Below the pieces are notes generated by a model. The model searched no databases. It was not told where the DNA came from and worked only from the letters and a program-made list of their open reading frames with translations. Below are positions 4,751-12,065 of a DNA stretch of 12,065 nt, piece after piece (the first letter of the stretch is position 1; the number at the start of each line of letters is the position of its first letter). Source of the DNA: Chloroflexota bacterium (GTDB lineage: Bacteria > Chloroflexota > Dehalococcoidia > UBA2979); assembly GCA_947446155.1 (NCBI GenBank), contig CANFFZ010000057.1:1-12065 (forward strand), in the 5' to 3' direction. A program made the translations under genes and the position numbers.

Positions 4751-6082
4751 TCAGCCCCCGATGATCGCCTCGATGACGTCCGGGTCGCTGGGGATGCCCT
4801 CGCTGAGATTCTCGCGGCCGCGCTCGGTGACCAGGATGTCGTCTTCGATGCGGATGCCGATGCCCTTCAGGCGGGCGGGGACACCCTTCGTCTCGGGGGA
4901 GAAGTAGAGGCCTGGTTCCACCGTCAGCACCATTCCGGGCTCCAGCCGCGTCGACTTCCCCGCGGTGCGGTAGGCGCCGGCGTCGTGGACGTCGAGGCCG
5001 AGCCAATGGCTGGTGCCGTGCATGAAGAAGGGGCGGTACGCCTCCTTCTCGATCAGCCCGTCGATGTCGCCTCGTAGCACCTTGAGGTCGACGAGGCCGC
5101 GCACGAGCGTGCGGAGCGACGCGTTGTGGACGTCGTGGAAGCCGGCTCCCGGCCGCGTCTTTGCGATGCCGGCGGCCTGCGCCTCGAGTACCACGTCGTA
5201 CACCGCCCGCTGCGCCGAGGTGAACCGGCCGTTGGCGGGTACGGTGCGCGTCACGTCGGCGGAGTAGAGGTCCCACTCCGCGCCGGTGTCCATCAGGAGG
5301 AGGTCGCCATCCTCGATGCGCTGGCGGTTGGCGGTGTAGTGGAGCGTGCAGGAGTTTGCGCCCGCCGCCACGATCGCCGGGAAGCCGTCGCGGATGGCGC
5401 CCTCGCCGCGGTAGGTGGCCTCGAGGATCGCCTGCACTTCGTACTCGTGCATGCCGGGGCGTACTGCGCACATCGCGGCGAGGATCCCCGCGCCAGTGAC
5501 GTCGATGGCTTTGCGTAGCGCCTTCACCTCGGCGGGGGTCTTCAGCACGCGCAGCCCGTCGACGAGCGGCTCCGGGTCGCGCCACGCCTCGAGGGGCACG
5601 GCGCCGCGCTGGGCGCCCTCGCGGCGTGCGGCGACGTAGTCGATGAGCCCTCGCTGCACCTTCTCGGCGAGGGGGCCTGACTGGCCCATTGAGTAGTGCA
5701 GTTCTTTGGTCCCGCGCAGCAGTTCTGGTAGCCGCTGGTCGAGTTCCTCGATCGAGAAGGCCTGGTCAGCGCCGTAGGTGGCGCAGGCGCCCTCGACGCC
5801 CGCCCGAGGGCCCACCCAGACGGCCTGCACGGGGTCGTGGGGGCGGACGATGAGGGTGAACGGCTGCTTGGCGCCTGGACGCAGCACGGCGACCGCCTCA
5901 GGCTCCTCGAAGCCCGTCAGGTAGAAGAAGGTCGAGTCCTGGCGGAAGGGGTGGTCCACGTCGCCGTTGCGGCGGCTATCCGAGCCGGCGACGAAGACGG
6001 CCGCGCTGCCCGCGCCGAGCGCCTGCATCAGGCGTCGTCGCCGCGCCGCGTACTCCCGAGGCCCCACGAACGGTCCCGCCAT
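4751..6082 (-). CDS. pepP: Xaa-Pro aminopeptidase (aminopeptidase P, M24B)
   Basis: This 443-aa cytoplasmic dimetal peptidase should remove N-terminal residues that precede proline. The AMP_N domain (about 1-140) contains DSTFFYLTGFEEPEAV. The M24 domain holds all five expected metal ligands: D265 (LLLMDTGAE), D276 (SADVTRT), H359 (HGTSHWLGLDVHD), E389 (TVEPGLYF) and E413 (GIRIEDD). Their spacing resembles that of E. coli PepP, and the length is also close (441 aa there). ATG 6082 is chosen because GGAG lies 6 nt upstream and the protein then starts MAGPFVGPREYAARR as in the family. In-frame ATGs at 6094 and 6109 are alternatives, while the frame open to 6286 adds unrelated residues. The mobile element lies 8 bp beyond its stop. 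It is divergent from the permease gene. Confidence 0.9.
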   Translation of the reverse strand: MAGPFVGPREYAARRRRLMQALGAGSAAVFVAGSDSRRNGDVDHPFRQDSTFFYLTGFEEPEAVAVLRPGAKQPFTLIVRPHDPVQAVWVGPRAGVEGACATYGADQAFSIEELDQRLPELLRGTKELHYSMGQSGPLAEKVQRGLIDYVAARREGAQRGAVPLEAWRDPEPLVDGLRVLKTPAEVKALRKAIDVTGAGILAAMCAVRPGMHEYEVQAILEATYRGEGAIRDGFPAIVAAGANSCTLHYTANRQRIEDGDLLLMDTGAEWDLYSADVTRTVPANGRFTSAQRAVYDVVLEAQAAGIAKTRPGAGFHDVHNASLRTLVRGLVDLKVLRGDIDGLIEKEAYRPFFMHGTSHWLGLDVHDAGAYRTAGKSTRLEPGMVLTVEPGLYFSPETKGVPARLKGIGIRIEDDILVTERGRENLSEGIPSDPDVIEAIIGG

Positions 6083-6191
6083 GCCGTACTCCATCCTCGA
6101 AAGCGTCATCCCGAGATCATCGGTCGGGAAACACGAGATTCGCGGATTGCCCGCGCGCCCGATGATAGCCGAGCCCTCGGAGGAGTCGCTC

Positions 6192-7007
6192 GTGCTGGAA
6201 GTCCTGCTGCTGGGCTTGCTCGGCTTCACGGTCGGCGCCTTCGGCACCCTCGTGGGCGCGGGCGGTGGCTTCATTCTCGTGCCCATTCTGCTGCTGCTCT
6301 ATTCCGACCGACCACCCGAGGTGATCACGGCGATGTCGCTGTTCGTCGTCCTCGCGAACGCCGCGTCAGGCACTCTGGCGTATGGCCGGATGGGGCGCAT
6401 CGACGTGCGGAGCGGCTTCGCATTCGCAGTCGCGACGCTGCCCGGTGCGGTGGCGGGCGCGATCGTGGTGAAGCAGATCGACCGGGGCACGTTCAACCTC
6501 GTGTTCGCGGTCGTGCTGGCAGTCTTGGGTATCTACCTGCTGCTGCCGAGGCCGGTCGCGACGATCCGCGAGCCGTTGCGTGGTCGCGGCGTTGTGCGCC
6601 GCCAGATCGTCGACCGTGACGGGACGATGTACTTCTACGCGTATCGGCGCTGGCAGGGCCTCGGCATCAGCGGGGGCGTGGGGTTCATCTCCAGCCTGCT
6701 CGGCATCGGCGGCGGGATCGTGCATGTGCCGGTGATGGCGATGGTGCTGCGCTTCCCCGTCCATGTCGCGACCGCGACCAGCCAGATGGTGCTGGGGCTG
6801 ATGGCGCTGCAGGCGGTCGTGACCCACTTCGCCTCGGGCACGCTGCGCTGGGATCAGACGCTGGCCCAGGCCGCGATGATGGCCGCGGGTGCCCTCGGCG
6901 GCGCCCAGGTCGGCGCGCTCGCCTCCAACCGCCTCCAGGGTGACTTCATCCTGCGAGCGCTGGGCGGCGCGCTGCTGCTGGTCGCGGCGCGCCTCGCGAT
7001 CCGCTAG
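6192..7007 (+). CDS. TauE/SafE-family sulfite/anion permease
   Basis: A 271-aa integral membrane protein of the TauE/SafE type, whose members export sulfite, sulfoacetate or related anions. It shows the two-repeat plan: GFTVGAFGTLVGAGGGFILV with PILLLL near the N-terminus, and a second half with FISSLLGIGGGIVHVPVMAM, then HVATATSQMVLGLMAL. A hydrophilic loop with RRQIVDRDGTMYFYAYRRW lies between the halves. Several hydrophobic segments flank each repeat. GTG 6192 is preferred: a strong Shine-Dalgarno GGAGGAG (6179-6185) sits 6 nt upstream and the first helix follows at once. ATG 6162 in the same frame is an alternative, and the frame open from 5967 overlaps pepP and is not credible. The substrate cannot be told from the sequence. 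The neighbouring CoA-transferase operon converges on it with a 7-bp gap. Confidence 0.85.
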   Translation: MLEVLLLGLLGFTVGAFGTLVGAGGGFILVPILLLLYSDRPPEVITAMSLFVVLANAASGTLAYGRMGRIDVRSGFAFAVATLPGAVAGAIVVKQIDRGTFNLVFAVVLAVLGIYLLLPRPVATIREPLRGRGVVRRQIVDRDGTMYFYAYRRWQGLGISGGVGFISSLLGIGGGIVHVPVMAMVLRFPVHVATATSQMVLGLMALQAVVTHFASGTLRWDQTLAQAAMMAAGALGGAQVGALASNRLQGDFILRALGGALLLVAARLAIR

Positions 7008-7014
7008 TGCGAGG

Positions 7015-8370
7015 CTAGTCGCGCCCCTTGAGGACTTCTGGTGTGTAGGTCGTGCCGACCAGTCCCCGCGCGACGAGTGCGTCGTAGTCCGAGCGGGAGT
7101 AGCCGAGGAGGTCGAGGTAGACCTCTTCGTTGTGCTCTCCGAGTTTCACCGGGGGTGTGCGGATCCAGTTCGGCGTGTTCGCCCATTTCGTGAAGATGCC
7201 GGGATAGCGGTGGGTGCCGACCCCCTCCATCGTGATCTCCTCGAAGAATCCGCGCTCCTCAAGTTGCGGCGAGCGGGTGGCGGCCAGGTCGTCATGCACG
7301 GGCCCGGCGGCGACGTGTGCCGCCTGCAGCGCGTGGAAGAGCGTTTCCTTGTCGTGCCCCCGGGTCGCGTCTCCCGTTGCGGCATCGAGGGCGGTGCGGT
7401 GCTCGATGCGCCCGCCGGCGGTGCGGAAGCGCGGGTCGGTCGTGAGCGCCGGCGCAGCGAGCACGCGGCAGAGCGCTGCGAACTCTTCGTCCGTCGCGAT
7501 ATCGATGGCGATCCATTGGTCGTCGCCGGTCGTCGGGTAGATCCCATGCGGTGCGTGCGAGGGGTGACGGTTGCCCTGTGGCCCCGTAGCGCGACCGTTC
7601 ATGGTGTAGTCCATGATGAACTCGCCGATGACGGGCAGGAAGGACTCCGCCAGCGGCATCTCGATCTGCTGGCCCTGACCGGTACGCGCTCGATGTCGCA
7701 GCGCACCGACCACCGACCACGCGCCCATCACGCCCGCGATCGCGTCCGCGGTGAAGGCGTCACCCATTTCGTCAGGGGTGCCGTCGTCGTAGGTGCGGAT
7801 CAGGTGGTGCCCGATCATCCCCTCGACGTGGGTGCCGAAGCCTCGATAGTTCTTATACGGGCCGTCGAGGCCATACGCGGGCATGCGCAGCATGATCAAC
7901 TTCGGGTTGACCTCACGCAGCACGTCATAGGTGATGTTGGCGCGCTCGATCGTCTCAGGGACGTTGTTCTCGATGAGGACGTCGCACTTCTCGATCAGGC
8001 GCAGGAAGGCTTCACGGCCCTCGGGGAGGCGGACGTCGCAGGCCATCGACTTCTTGTTGCGGGCGTGCGCGTTGAACGCGGGCGAGCGGTTCCACGGGTC
8101 CTCGCCGGGGTCGAAGTCGGGCGGGATGCCCATCGACACGCCGGAGGCGCCCAGGGCGCGGTACTGCGCCTCCGTGCTGACCCGTTCGGCACCGCGTGAG
8201 TACGGCTGGATCGTGGTCACGGGCTCCACGCGGATGATCTCCGCTCCCCACTCGCCAAGGAGTTGGGTGACGTGAGGGCCTGCCCACACCACGGTGATGT
8301 CTGCGATCCGGATGCCCTCCAGGGGGAGCCGGTGCGCAGAGTCGCGTTCGCGTCGAGCGTTCGAGGTCAT
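7015..8370 (-). CDS. Family III CoA-transferase (CaiB/BaiF), with catalytic Asp
   Basis: This 451-aa protein should move CoA between carboxylic acids. Recognisable features are LEGIRIADITVVWAGPHVTQ near the N-terminus, GAEIIRVEP, RNKKSMACDVRLPEGREAF, then DVLIENNVPETIER and AYGLDGPYKNYRGFG. D209, in DAFTADAIAGVMGAW, falls where family III enzymes have the Asp that forms the acyl-anhydride intermediate. It is the second gene of a two-gene operon: only 10 bp separate it from the upstream paralogue, and the upstream TAG overlaps a strong AGGAGG that lies 7 nt before ATG 8370. Pairing of two such proteins recalls heteromeric family III enzymes such as SmtAB of Chloroflexus and BbsEF. The substrate is unknown. 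Confidence 0.87.
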   Translation of the reverse strand: MTSNARRERDSAHRLPLEGIRIADITVVWAGPHVTQLLGEWGAEIIRVEPVTTIQPYSRGAERVSTEAQYRALGASGVSMGIPPDFDPGEDPWNRSPAFNAHARNKKSMACDVRLPEGREAFLRLIEKCDVLIENNVPETIERANITYDVLREVNPKLIMLRMPAYGLDGPYKNYRGFGTHVEGMIGHHLIRTYDDGTPDEMGDAFTADAIAGVMGAWSVVGALRHRARTGQGQQIEMPLAESFLPVIGEFIMDYTMNGRATGPQGNRHPSHAPHGIYPTTGDDQWIAIDIATDEEFAALCRVLAAPALTTDPRFRTAGGRIEHRTALDAATGDATRGHDKETLFHALQAAHVAAGPVHDDLAATRSPQLEERGFFEEITMEGVGTHRYPGIFTKWANTPNWIRTPPVKLGEHNEEVYLDLLGYSRSDYDALVARGLVGTTYTPEVLKGRD

Positions 8371-8380
8371 CGCACGCCTC

Positions 8381-9586
8381 CTAGATCACACGCTGGGCGC
8401 GCAGCCGGGGCAGCGCGCTGCGGTCGTAGCCGAGTTGGATGAGCACATCGGCTGTCTGGGCACCGAGGAGCGGCGCAGGCCGGGCGGCGTTGCGCGGACT
8501 CTCGGAGAGGATCAGTTGGCGGCCGGGGTATTCGAATGTCCCTGCGACCGGGTGCTCGATCGTCTCCCACACGCCGCGGCCTCGGTAGTGCGGGTCGTTC
8601 ACGAGGTCTTCGGTCGACATGATCGCGCCGCCGAGGATGCCGTGCTTCTGCGTGCGCGCGACCGCTTCCAGTTTCGGCGTCTCGAACAGCCAGGCCTGGT
8701 ACGAACCCTCGACCTGCTCCTGGTACTCCGCCGAGTACTGGTGCACCTGTTTGCCGAAGTCGGGGTGGTCCTTCAGGTCGGGCCGCCCGATCTCGTCGAG
8801 GAACCCCCCGAACCGCTTCGTGCCACCGCCGAGGATGTTCACGTAGCCATCGATCGCCGGTCGGGGGCCCAGCGCGGTGCGAGAGCCCGGCGGCTGACGG
8901 CGGCTCGAGAGCCCGCTGTAGGCCGCGGCAGTCAGGGAGATCGTGCGGCGGTCGCGGAAGCCCGCCTGCGCCTCGTAGACGGACTGGTCGATCCAGTCGC
9001 CGGCGCCGCCACCCTCGACGCGGAACCGCGCGAGCAGGATCGCGAGCGAGGTCGCGAGGCCCGCGTGGTAGTGCGCCGTGTTGCCGCCGAGTTTGGCCGG
9101 CTCGCGGTAGGGCGCACCGTTGCCGTGCAGCGGCCCGCCCATCGCCTGCAGGGTGATCTCGGTGCCGATGTAGTCGCGCCACGGCCCGCTCTGTCCGAAC
9201 GGTGTGATCGAGGCCATTACGAGGTCCGGGCGCGCCGCTGACATCGCCTCGTAGCCCATGCCGTACTCGGCAAGGAGGCCTGGTCGGAAGTCGTCGATCA
9301 CGACGTCCGCGTGGCTGATCAGCTTGCGCGCGATCTCGCGCCCCTCCTCAGTTTCGAGGTTGAGCGTCATCGACTGCTTGTTCGTGTTGAGGTGGAGGAA
9401 GAGGCCGGACTTCTCTGGGTGAGGTTCGTCGTTCGGGAAGGGGCCAGCGGTGCGGGACGGGTCGCCCGAGGGCGGCTCCACCTTTAGCACTTCGGCTCCA
9501 TAGTCGGCGAGCAGTTTCCCCGCGAACGGGCCCGCGACGTTAGTCGCGAGCTCGAGCACGCGGATGCCCTCCAGCATCTGCGTCAC
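8381..9586 (-). CDS. Family III CoA-transferase (CaiB/BaiF) paralogue lacking the usual catalytic Asp
   Basis: This 401-aa protein has clear family features: MLEGIRVLELATNVAGPFAG, LLADYGAEVLKVEPPSGDP, NTNKQSMTLNLETEEGREI, VVIDDFRPGLLAEYGMGYE and PFGQSGPWRDYIGTEITLQA. At the site where the neighbour has the catalytic Asp (TADAIAG), it reads TAHYHAG, with H172 aligned to that Asp. It may be a non-catalytic partner subunit or use a different residue. Start GTG 9586 has GGGGAG 6 nt upstream. The ATG three codons later (MLEGIRV) is a possible alternative. It is the first gene of the operon with the 7015-8370 paralogue and is divergent from the peroxiredoxin-like gene. Confidence 0.87.
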   Translation of the reverse strand: MTQMLEGIRVLELATNVAGPFAGKLLADYGAEVLKVEPPSGDPSRTAGPFPNDEPHPEKSGLFLHLNTNKQSMTLNLETEEGREIARKLISHADVVIDDFRPGLLAEYGMGYEAMSAARPDLVMASITPFGQSGPWRDYIGTEITLQAMGGPLHGNGAPYREPAKLGGNTAHYHAGLATSLAILLARFRVEGGGAGDWIDQSVYEAQAGFRDRRTISLTAAAYSGLSSRRQPPGSRTALGPRPAIDGYVNILGGGTKRFGGFLDEIGRPDLKDHPDFGKQVHQYSAEYQEQVEGSYQAWLFETPKLEAVARTQKHGILGGAIMSTEDLVNDPHYRGRGVWETIEHPVAGTFEYPGRQLILSESPRNAARPAPLLGAQTADVLIQLGYDRSALPRLRAQRVI

Positions 9587-9717
9587 GGCAGTCTCCCCTC
9601 CGCGGCGGCCGGTCTCCCCGCCGCCTGGCGCGCATGCGCAATCTGCGTCGCGCTGCCGGGCGGGACGATACCACGGGAGAAATATGCGCGCCCGAGTCTC
9701 CGCGGGCGGTCAGTACG

Positions 9718-10272
9718 ATGGATCACATGGAAAACGTCGCGACGACTGCCGCCCCGCTGCCTGTGCTCACACCCGACGGGCAGGAGGTACGCCTCGGCGC
9801 GTCGTGGGCCGAGCGGCCGGTCGTGCTGGCGTTGATCCGGCACTTCGGCTGCCAGTTCTGCAAGGACCACGTCTCGCAACTCGTGCCCGCCGTCCCGGCG
9901 ATCCACGAGGCGGGCGCGGAACTCGTCATTGTCGGCAGCGGGAACCCCTCGATGGCCGGCTTCTTCGCGGAGGACTACCACGTCACGACGCCGCTGTTCA
10001 CCGACCCGAGCCGCGAGGTGTACCAGGCCTTCGGCGCGAAGCGTCCCACCTGGACAGCGCTGCTCAACCCCCGGCTGTACTGGAACGCGCTACAGGTCCA
10101 CCGCCGAGGACACCGCGTGGGCAAGGTGCAGGGCGACCTCGCGCAGTTGGGCGGAGTGTTCATCGTCCTGCCGAACGGTGACATGCCCTTCGCGTACCGC
10201 AGCAGCATCGCTGGAGACCTGCCGAGCACGACGCGGGTGATCGACGAGTTGCGGAGCGCGCTCGGACGCTAG
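9718..10272 (+). CDS. Peroxiredoxin-like protein (AhpC/TSA, thioredoxin fold)
   Basis: This 184-aa protein has a thioredoxin-fold redox motif, LIRHFGCQFCKDHVSQL, with C45 and C48. It then has EAGAELVIVGSGNP, LFTDPSREVYQAFGAKRP and GGVFIVLPNGDMPFAYRSS, the pattern of the AhpC/TSA_2 peroxiredoxin-like family. A reductase or peroxidase role in the cytoplasm is likely, but the substrate is unknown. There is no signal peptide. ATG 9718 and the in-frame ATG 9727 are both possible. The frame reaches back to 9634 but those residues do not look like the family. No strong Shine-Dalgarno is seen; TACGAT at 9714-9719 lies 7 nt before ATG 9727 and could be a -10 for a leaderless start, though no good -35 accompanies it. 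The gene ends in a strong terminator. Confidence 0.82.
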   Translation: MDHMENVATTAAPLPVLTPDGQEVRLGASWAERPVVLALIRHFGCQFCKDHVSQLVPAVPAIHEAGAELVIVGSGNPSMAGFFAEDYHVTTPLFTDPSREVYQAFGAKRPTWTALLNPRLYWNALQVHRRGHRVGKVQGDLAQLGGVFIVLPNGDMPFAYRSSIAGDLPSTTRVIDELRSALGR

Positions 10273-10293
10273 GGCGTCGATGTCCGGGCAAGA

Positions 10294-10323
10294 AGAAGGG
10301 GAGCGGCGAGCCGCTCCCCTTCT
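10294..10323. terminator. Bidirectional terminator between convergent genes
   Basis: AGAAGGGGAGCGGC (10294-10307) pairs perfectly with GCCGCTCCCCTTCT (10310-10323) around a 2-nt centre, a 14-bp perfect stem. It sits 21 bp after the peroxiredoxin-like gene and 36 bp after the pyrophosphatase stop on the other strand. The trailing sequence is pyrimidine-rich on both strands (TCTTCTT on the minus) rather than a pure T-run. A smaller hairpin CAGCC/GGCTG (10336-10349) lies closer to the pyrophosphatase stop. Confidence 0.75.
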
Positions 10324-10359
10324 CTGTGTCTGTCTCAGCCTTGCGGCTGCCCTTGATCG

Positions 10360-12065
10360 CTACGAAGCGATGAAGAGAGGCGCGAGGACCAGCGTGACGG
10401 TGGCGAGCAACTTCACGAGAACGTGAAGCGACGGGCCAGCCGTGTCCTTGAACGGGTCACCGACGGTGTCGCCAACCACGGCTGCCGCGTGGATCGCGGA
10501 GCCCTTCTTGACGACTTCGCCGTTCTCGTCCTTCATGTCACCGGACTCGATGTACTTCTTCGCGTTGTCCCACGCGCCACCGGAGTTGTTGAAGAAGGTC
10601 GCCATGGCGATGCCGCCGATGGTGCCGATGATCAACATGCCGGAGACCGCGAGCCAACCGGAGGAGTGCGGGTACTCCATTGCAGTCACGACGCCAGCGG
10701 CGTTGTGGCTGTAGATCGTGACGGTCGCGTCACGGAAGTACCGGAAGATGAGGCCCACCACGATCGGGGCGCTCACCACCAGGATGCCCGGCGCCACCAT
10801 CTGGCGGAGGGCGGCGCGTGCCGTGATGTCCACCGCGCGCGCGTAGTCTGGGCGCTCGGTACCGTCCATAATGCCGGGGTGCTCCCGGAACTGGCGGCGC
10901 ACCTCAGCGATGATCGAGGCCGCGGCAGAACCGACGGCACGGATCGTGAGGGCGGAGAACAGGAACACCAGCGTCACGCCTAGCACACCGCCTGCGAAGA
11001 CGTCGATGCTGGCGAGGTCGATCGGGAGTTCCGTGACCAGCGGGATGTCCAGCCGCTCCTTGACCTTGTCCAGGTATGCGGAGAACAGCAGGAAGGCTGC
11101 CAGGCCGGCGGACGCCACCGCGTAACCCTTGGTGAGGGCCTTGGTGGTGTTGCCGACGGTGTCCAGGGCGTCCGTGATGTGACGGGCGCTGGCGGGAGCA
11201 CCGGAGAACTCCGCGATACCACCGGCGTTGTCCGTGATCGGACCGAAGGTGTCCATGGACAGGATGTACGCGGCCGACATCAGCATGCCCATGGTAGCGA
11301 CGGCGGTGCCGAAGATACCGGTCGTGAACGCCGGGACGTTCGCGATCTCAGCGTTCGAGCCCAGAGTGTACGAGACCACCAGGGCCAGCACGATAGCGAC
11401 AGCGGACGGCGCGAAGGTTTCGAGGCCGACCGACGTGCCGATGATGATGTTCGTCGCCGGGCCGGTCTTGCTGGCCTCGGCGATCTCCTTGACCGGGCGC
11501 CAGGCGCCGGCCGTGTAGTACTGGGTGATGTAGACGAAGGCGAACCCACAGGCGATGCCCGTGACGCCACACCAGAAGAACCACATCCACGAGTCGCCGA
11601 GCATCGACTTGGTCGCAATGAAGAGACCAACGATCGAAAGGGCGGAGACGACGTAGTACCCCATGTTCAGGGGGCGCATCGGGTCCTTCTCCGCGTTCTC
11701 GGAGAACAGCGGCACGACCATCATGCCGACGATCGTGGCGAAGACGCCGAACGAGCGGAGCACCAGTGGGAACAGGATCCAGTTGAGGTCCTGCGTGACC
11801 GTGTAGATGGCCACGCCCAGGATCATCGCGCCGATGTTCTCGGCGGACATGGACTCGAAGAGGTCGGCACCACGGCCGGCGCAGTCGCCGACGTTGTCAC
11901 CGACGAGGTCCGCGATGACGGCCGCGTTACGCGGGTCGTCCTCGGGGATACCAGCCTCGACCTTGCCGACTAGGTCAGCACCGACGTCCGCTGCCTTCGT
12001 GTAGATGCCGCCACCGATCTGGGCGAACAGCGCGACGAATGAGGCACCGAAGCCGAAGCCGACCA
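10360..12065 (-). CDS. hppA: Membrane-bound proton-translocating pyrophosphatase, C-terminal part
   Basis: The frame is open from the right edge to TAG 10362-10360, giving 567 residues. The missing N-terminus is on the next sequence. The enzyme hydrolyses pyrophosphate and pumps H+ (in some relatives Na+) across the membrane. Signature segments are GGGIYTKAADVGADLVGKVE, IPEDDPRNAAVIAD, DNVGDCAGRGADLFES, DTFGPITDNAGGIAEFSG, FNNSGGAWDNAKKYIE and VVGDTVGDPFKDTAGPSLHV. The motif GNTTKALTKGYA has Lys (codon 11142-11140) at the position that separates K+-independent enzymes (Lys) from K+-dependent ones (Ala), so a K+-independent type is predicted. The 14-bp terminator between it and the convergent peroxiredoxin-like gene closes the transcript. 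Confidence 0.95.
   Translation of the reverse strand, partial: VGFGFGASFVALFAQIGGGIYTKAADVGADLVGKVEAGIPEDDPRNAAVIADLVGDNVGDCAGRGADLFESMSAENIGAMILGVAIYTVTQDLNWILFPLVLRSFGVFATIVGMMVVPLFSENAEKDPMRPLNMGYYVVSALSIVGLFIATKSMLGDSWMWFFWCGVTGIACGFAFVYITQYYTAGAWRPVKEIAEASKTGPATNIIIGTSVGLETFAPSAVAIVLALVVSYTLGSNAEIANVPAFTTGIFGTAVATMGMLMSAAYILSMDTFGPITDNAGGIAEFSGAPASARHITDALDTVGNTTKALTKGYAVASAGLAAFLLFSAYLDKVKERLDIPLVTELPIDLASIDVFAGGVLGVTLVFLFSALTIRAVGSAAASIIAEVRRQFREHPGIMDGTERPDYARAVDITARAALRQMVAPGILVVSAPIVVGLIFRYFRDATVTIYSHNAAGVVTAMEYPHSSGWLAVSGMLIIGTIGGIAMATFFNNSGGAWDNAKKYIESGDMKDENGEVVKKGSAIHAAAVVGDTVGDPFKDTAGPSLHVLVKLLATVTLVLAPLFIAS

Noticed and set aside
5967..6161. Long N-terminal extension of the TauE/SafE permease
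   Set aside because: It would overlap pepP coding sequence and adds Arg-rich residues before the first helix; GTG 6192 has a strong Shine-Dalgarno.
6083..6286. N-terminal extension of aminopeptidase P to 511 aa
   Set aside because: The extra 68 residues are Pro/Ser/Thr-rich, overlap the permease start region, and the start at 6082 has a better Shine-Dalgarno and the normal family length.
9592..9700. GTCTCC repeated three times (9592, 9612, 9695) and GCGCATGCGC palindrome (9630-9639) in the divergent intergenic region
   Set aside because: Short, irregularly spaced motifs in very GC-rich sequence; chance occurrence is likely and no promoter fits them clearly.
11179..11973. Plus-strand open frame of 264 codons
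   Set aside because: Antisense shadow of the pyrophosphatase gene; composition dominated by Arg, Asp and Gly.
1..12065. CRISPR arrays, tRNA or rRNA genes
   Set aside because: No regularly spaced repeats and no recognisable tRNA or rRNA segments were seen by eye on either strand.

Overview
The window is a high-GC bacterial chromosomal segment. The host gene set is a coenzyme B12-dependent ribonucleotide reductase, a K+-independent-type membrane pyrophosphatase, two adjacent family III CoA-transferases, an aminopeptidase P, a TauE/SafE permease and a peroxiredoxin-like protein. It would fit an uncultivated Chloroflexota (Dehalococcoidia-like) or an actinobacterial relative. No rRNA or other decisive marker is present, so this placement is only an inference.

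Layout. At 1-386 (minus) is the N-terminal part of the B12-dependent ribonucleotide reductase (nrdJ), running off the left edge. Its upstream region (387-639) holds a good promoter, a palindrome over the -35 box and a pair of direct repeats. At 648-4734 lies a complete 4087-bp mobile element: a transporter-type IS of the IS1595 family with 25-bp imperfect terminal inverted repeats and a perfect 8-bp target duplication (GTTAAATC). It landed 8 bp beyond the stop codon of an aminopeptidase P gene. Host genes then resume: aminopeptidase P (minus), a TauE/SafE permease (plus), two CoA-transferases in one operon (minus), a peroxiredoxin-like protein (plus), a bidirectional terminator, and the C-terminal 567 residues of a membrane-bound H+-pyrophosphatase (minus) running off the right edge.

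The mobile element is the most interesting part. The left arm (plus strand) carries an intact ISXO2-type transposase, then a two-gene module: a MerR-like HTH/DUF433 protein overlapping a DUF5615-like (PIN-like) protein, which looks like a toxin-antitoxin pair. The right arm (minus strand) carries a beta-class DNA methyltransferase fused to an Mrr-like endonuclease domain, translationally coupled (ATGA) to an unknown 51-aa protein. The two arms converge so tightly that their stop codons interlock in one CTAG. Each terminal region contains a promoter whose -10 box ends 6-7 nt before the ATG, so both outermost genes are probably expressed as leaderless mRNAs.

The methyltransferase-endonuclease gene is disrupted by an in-frame TAG at codon 55, just after the DPPF catalytic motif. 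It also contains a run of 13 G at codons 80-84, a typical substrate for slipped-strand phase variation. The element therefore appears to carry a restriction-modification gene that is off or switchable, plus an addiction-like module. The intact transposase, the well-matched terminal repeats and the perfect target duplication suggest a recent insertion.
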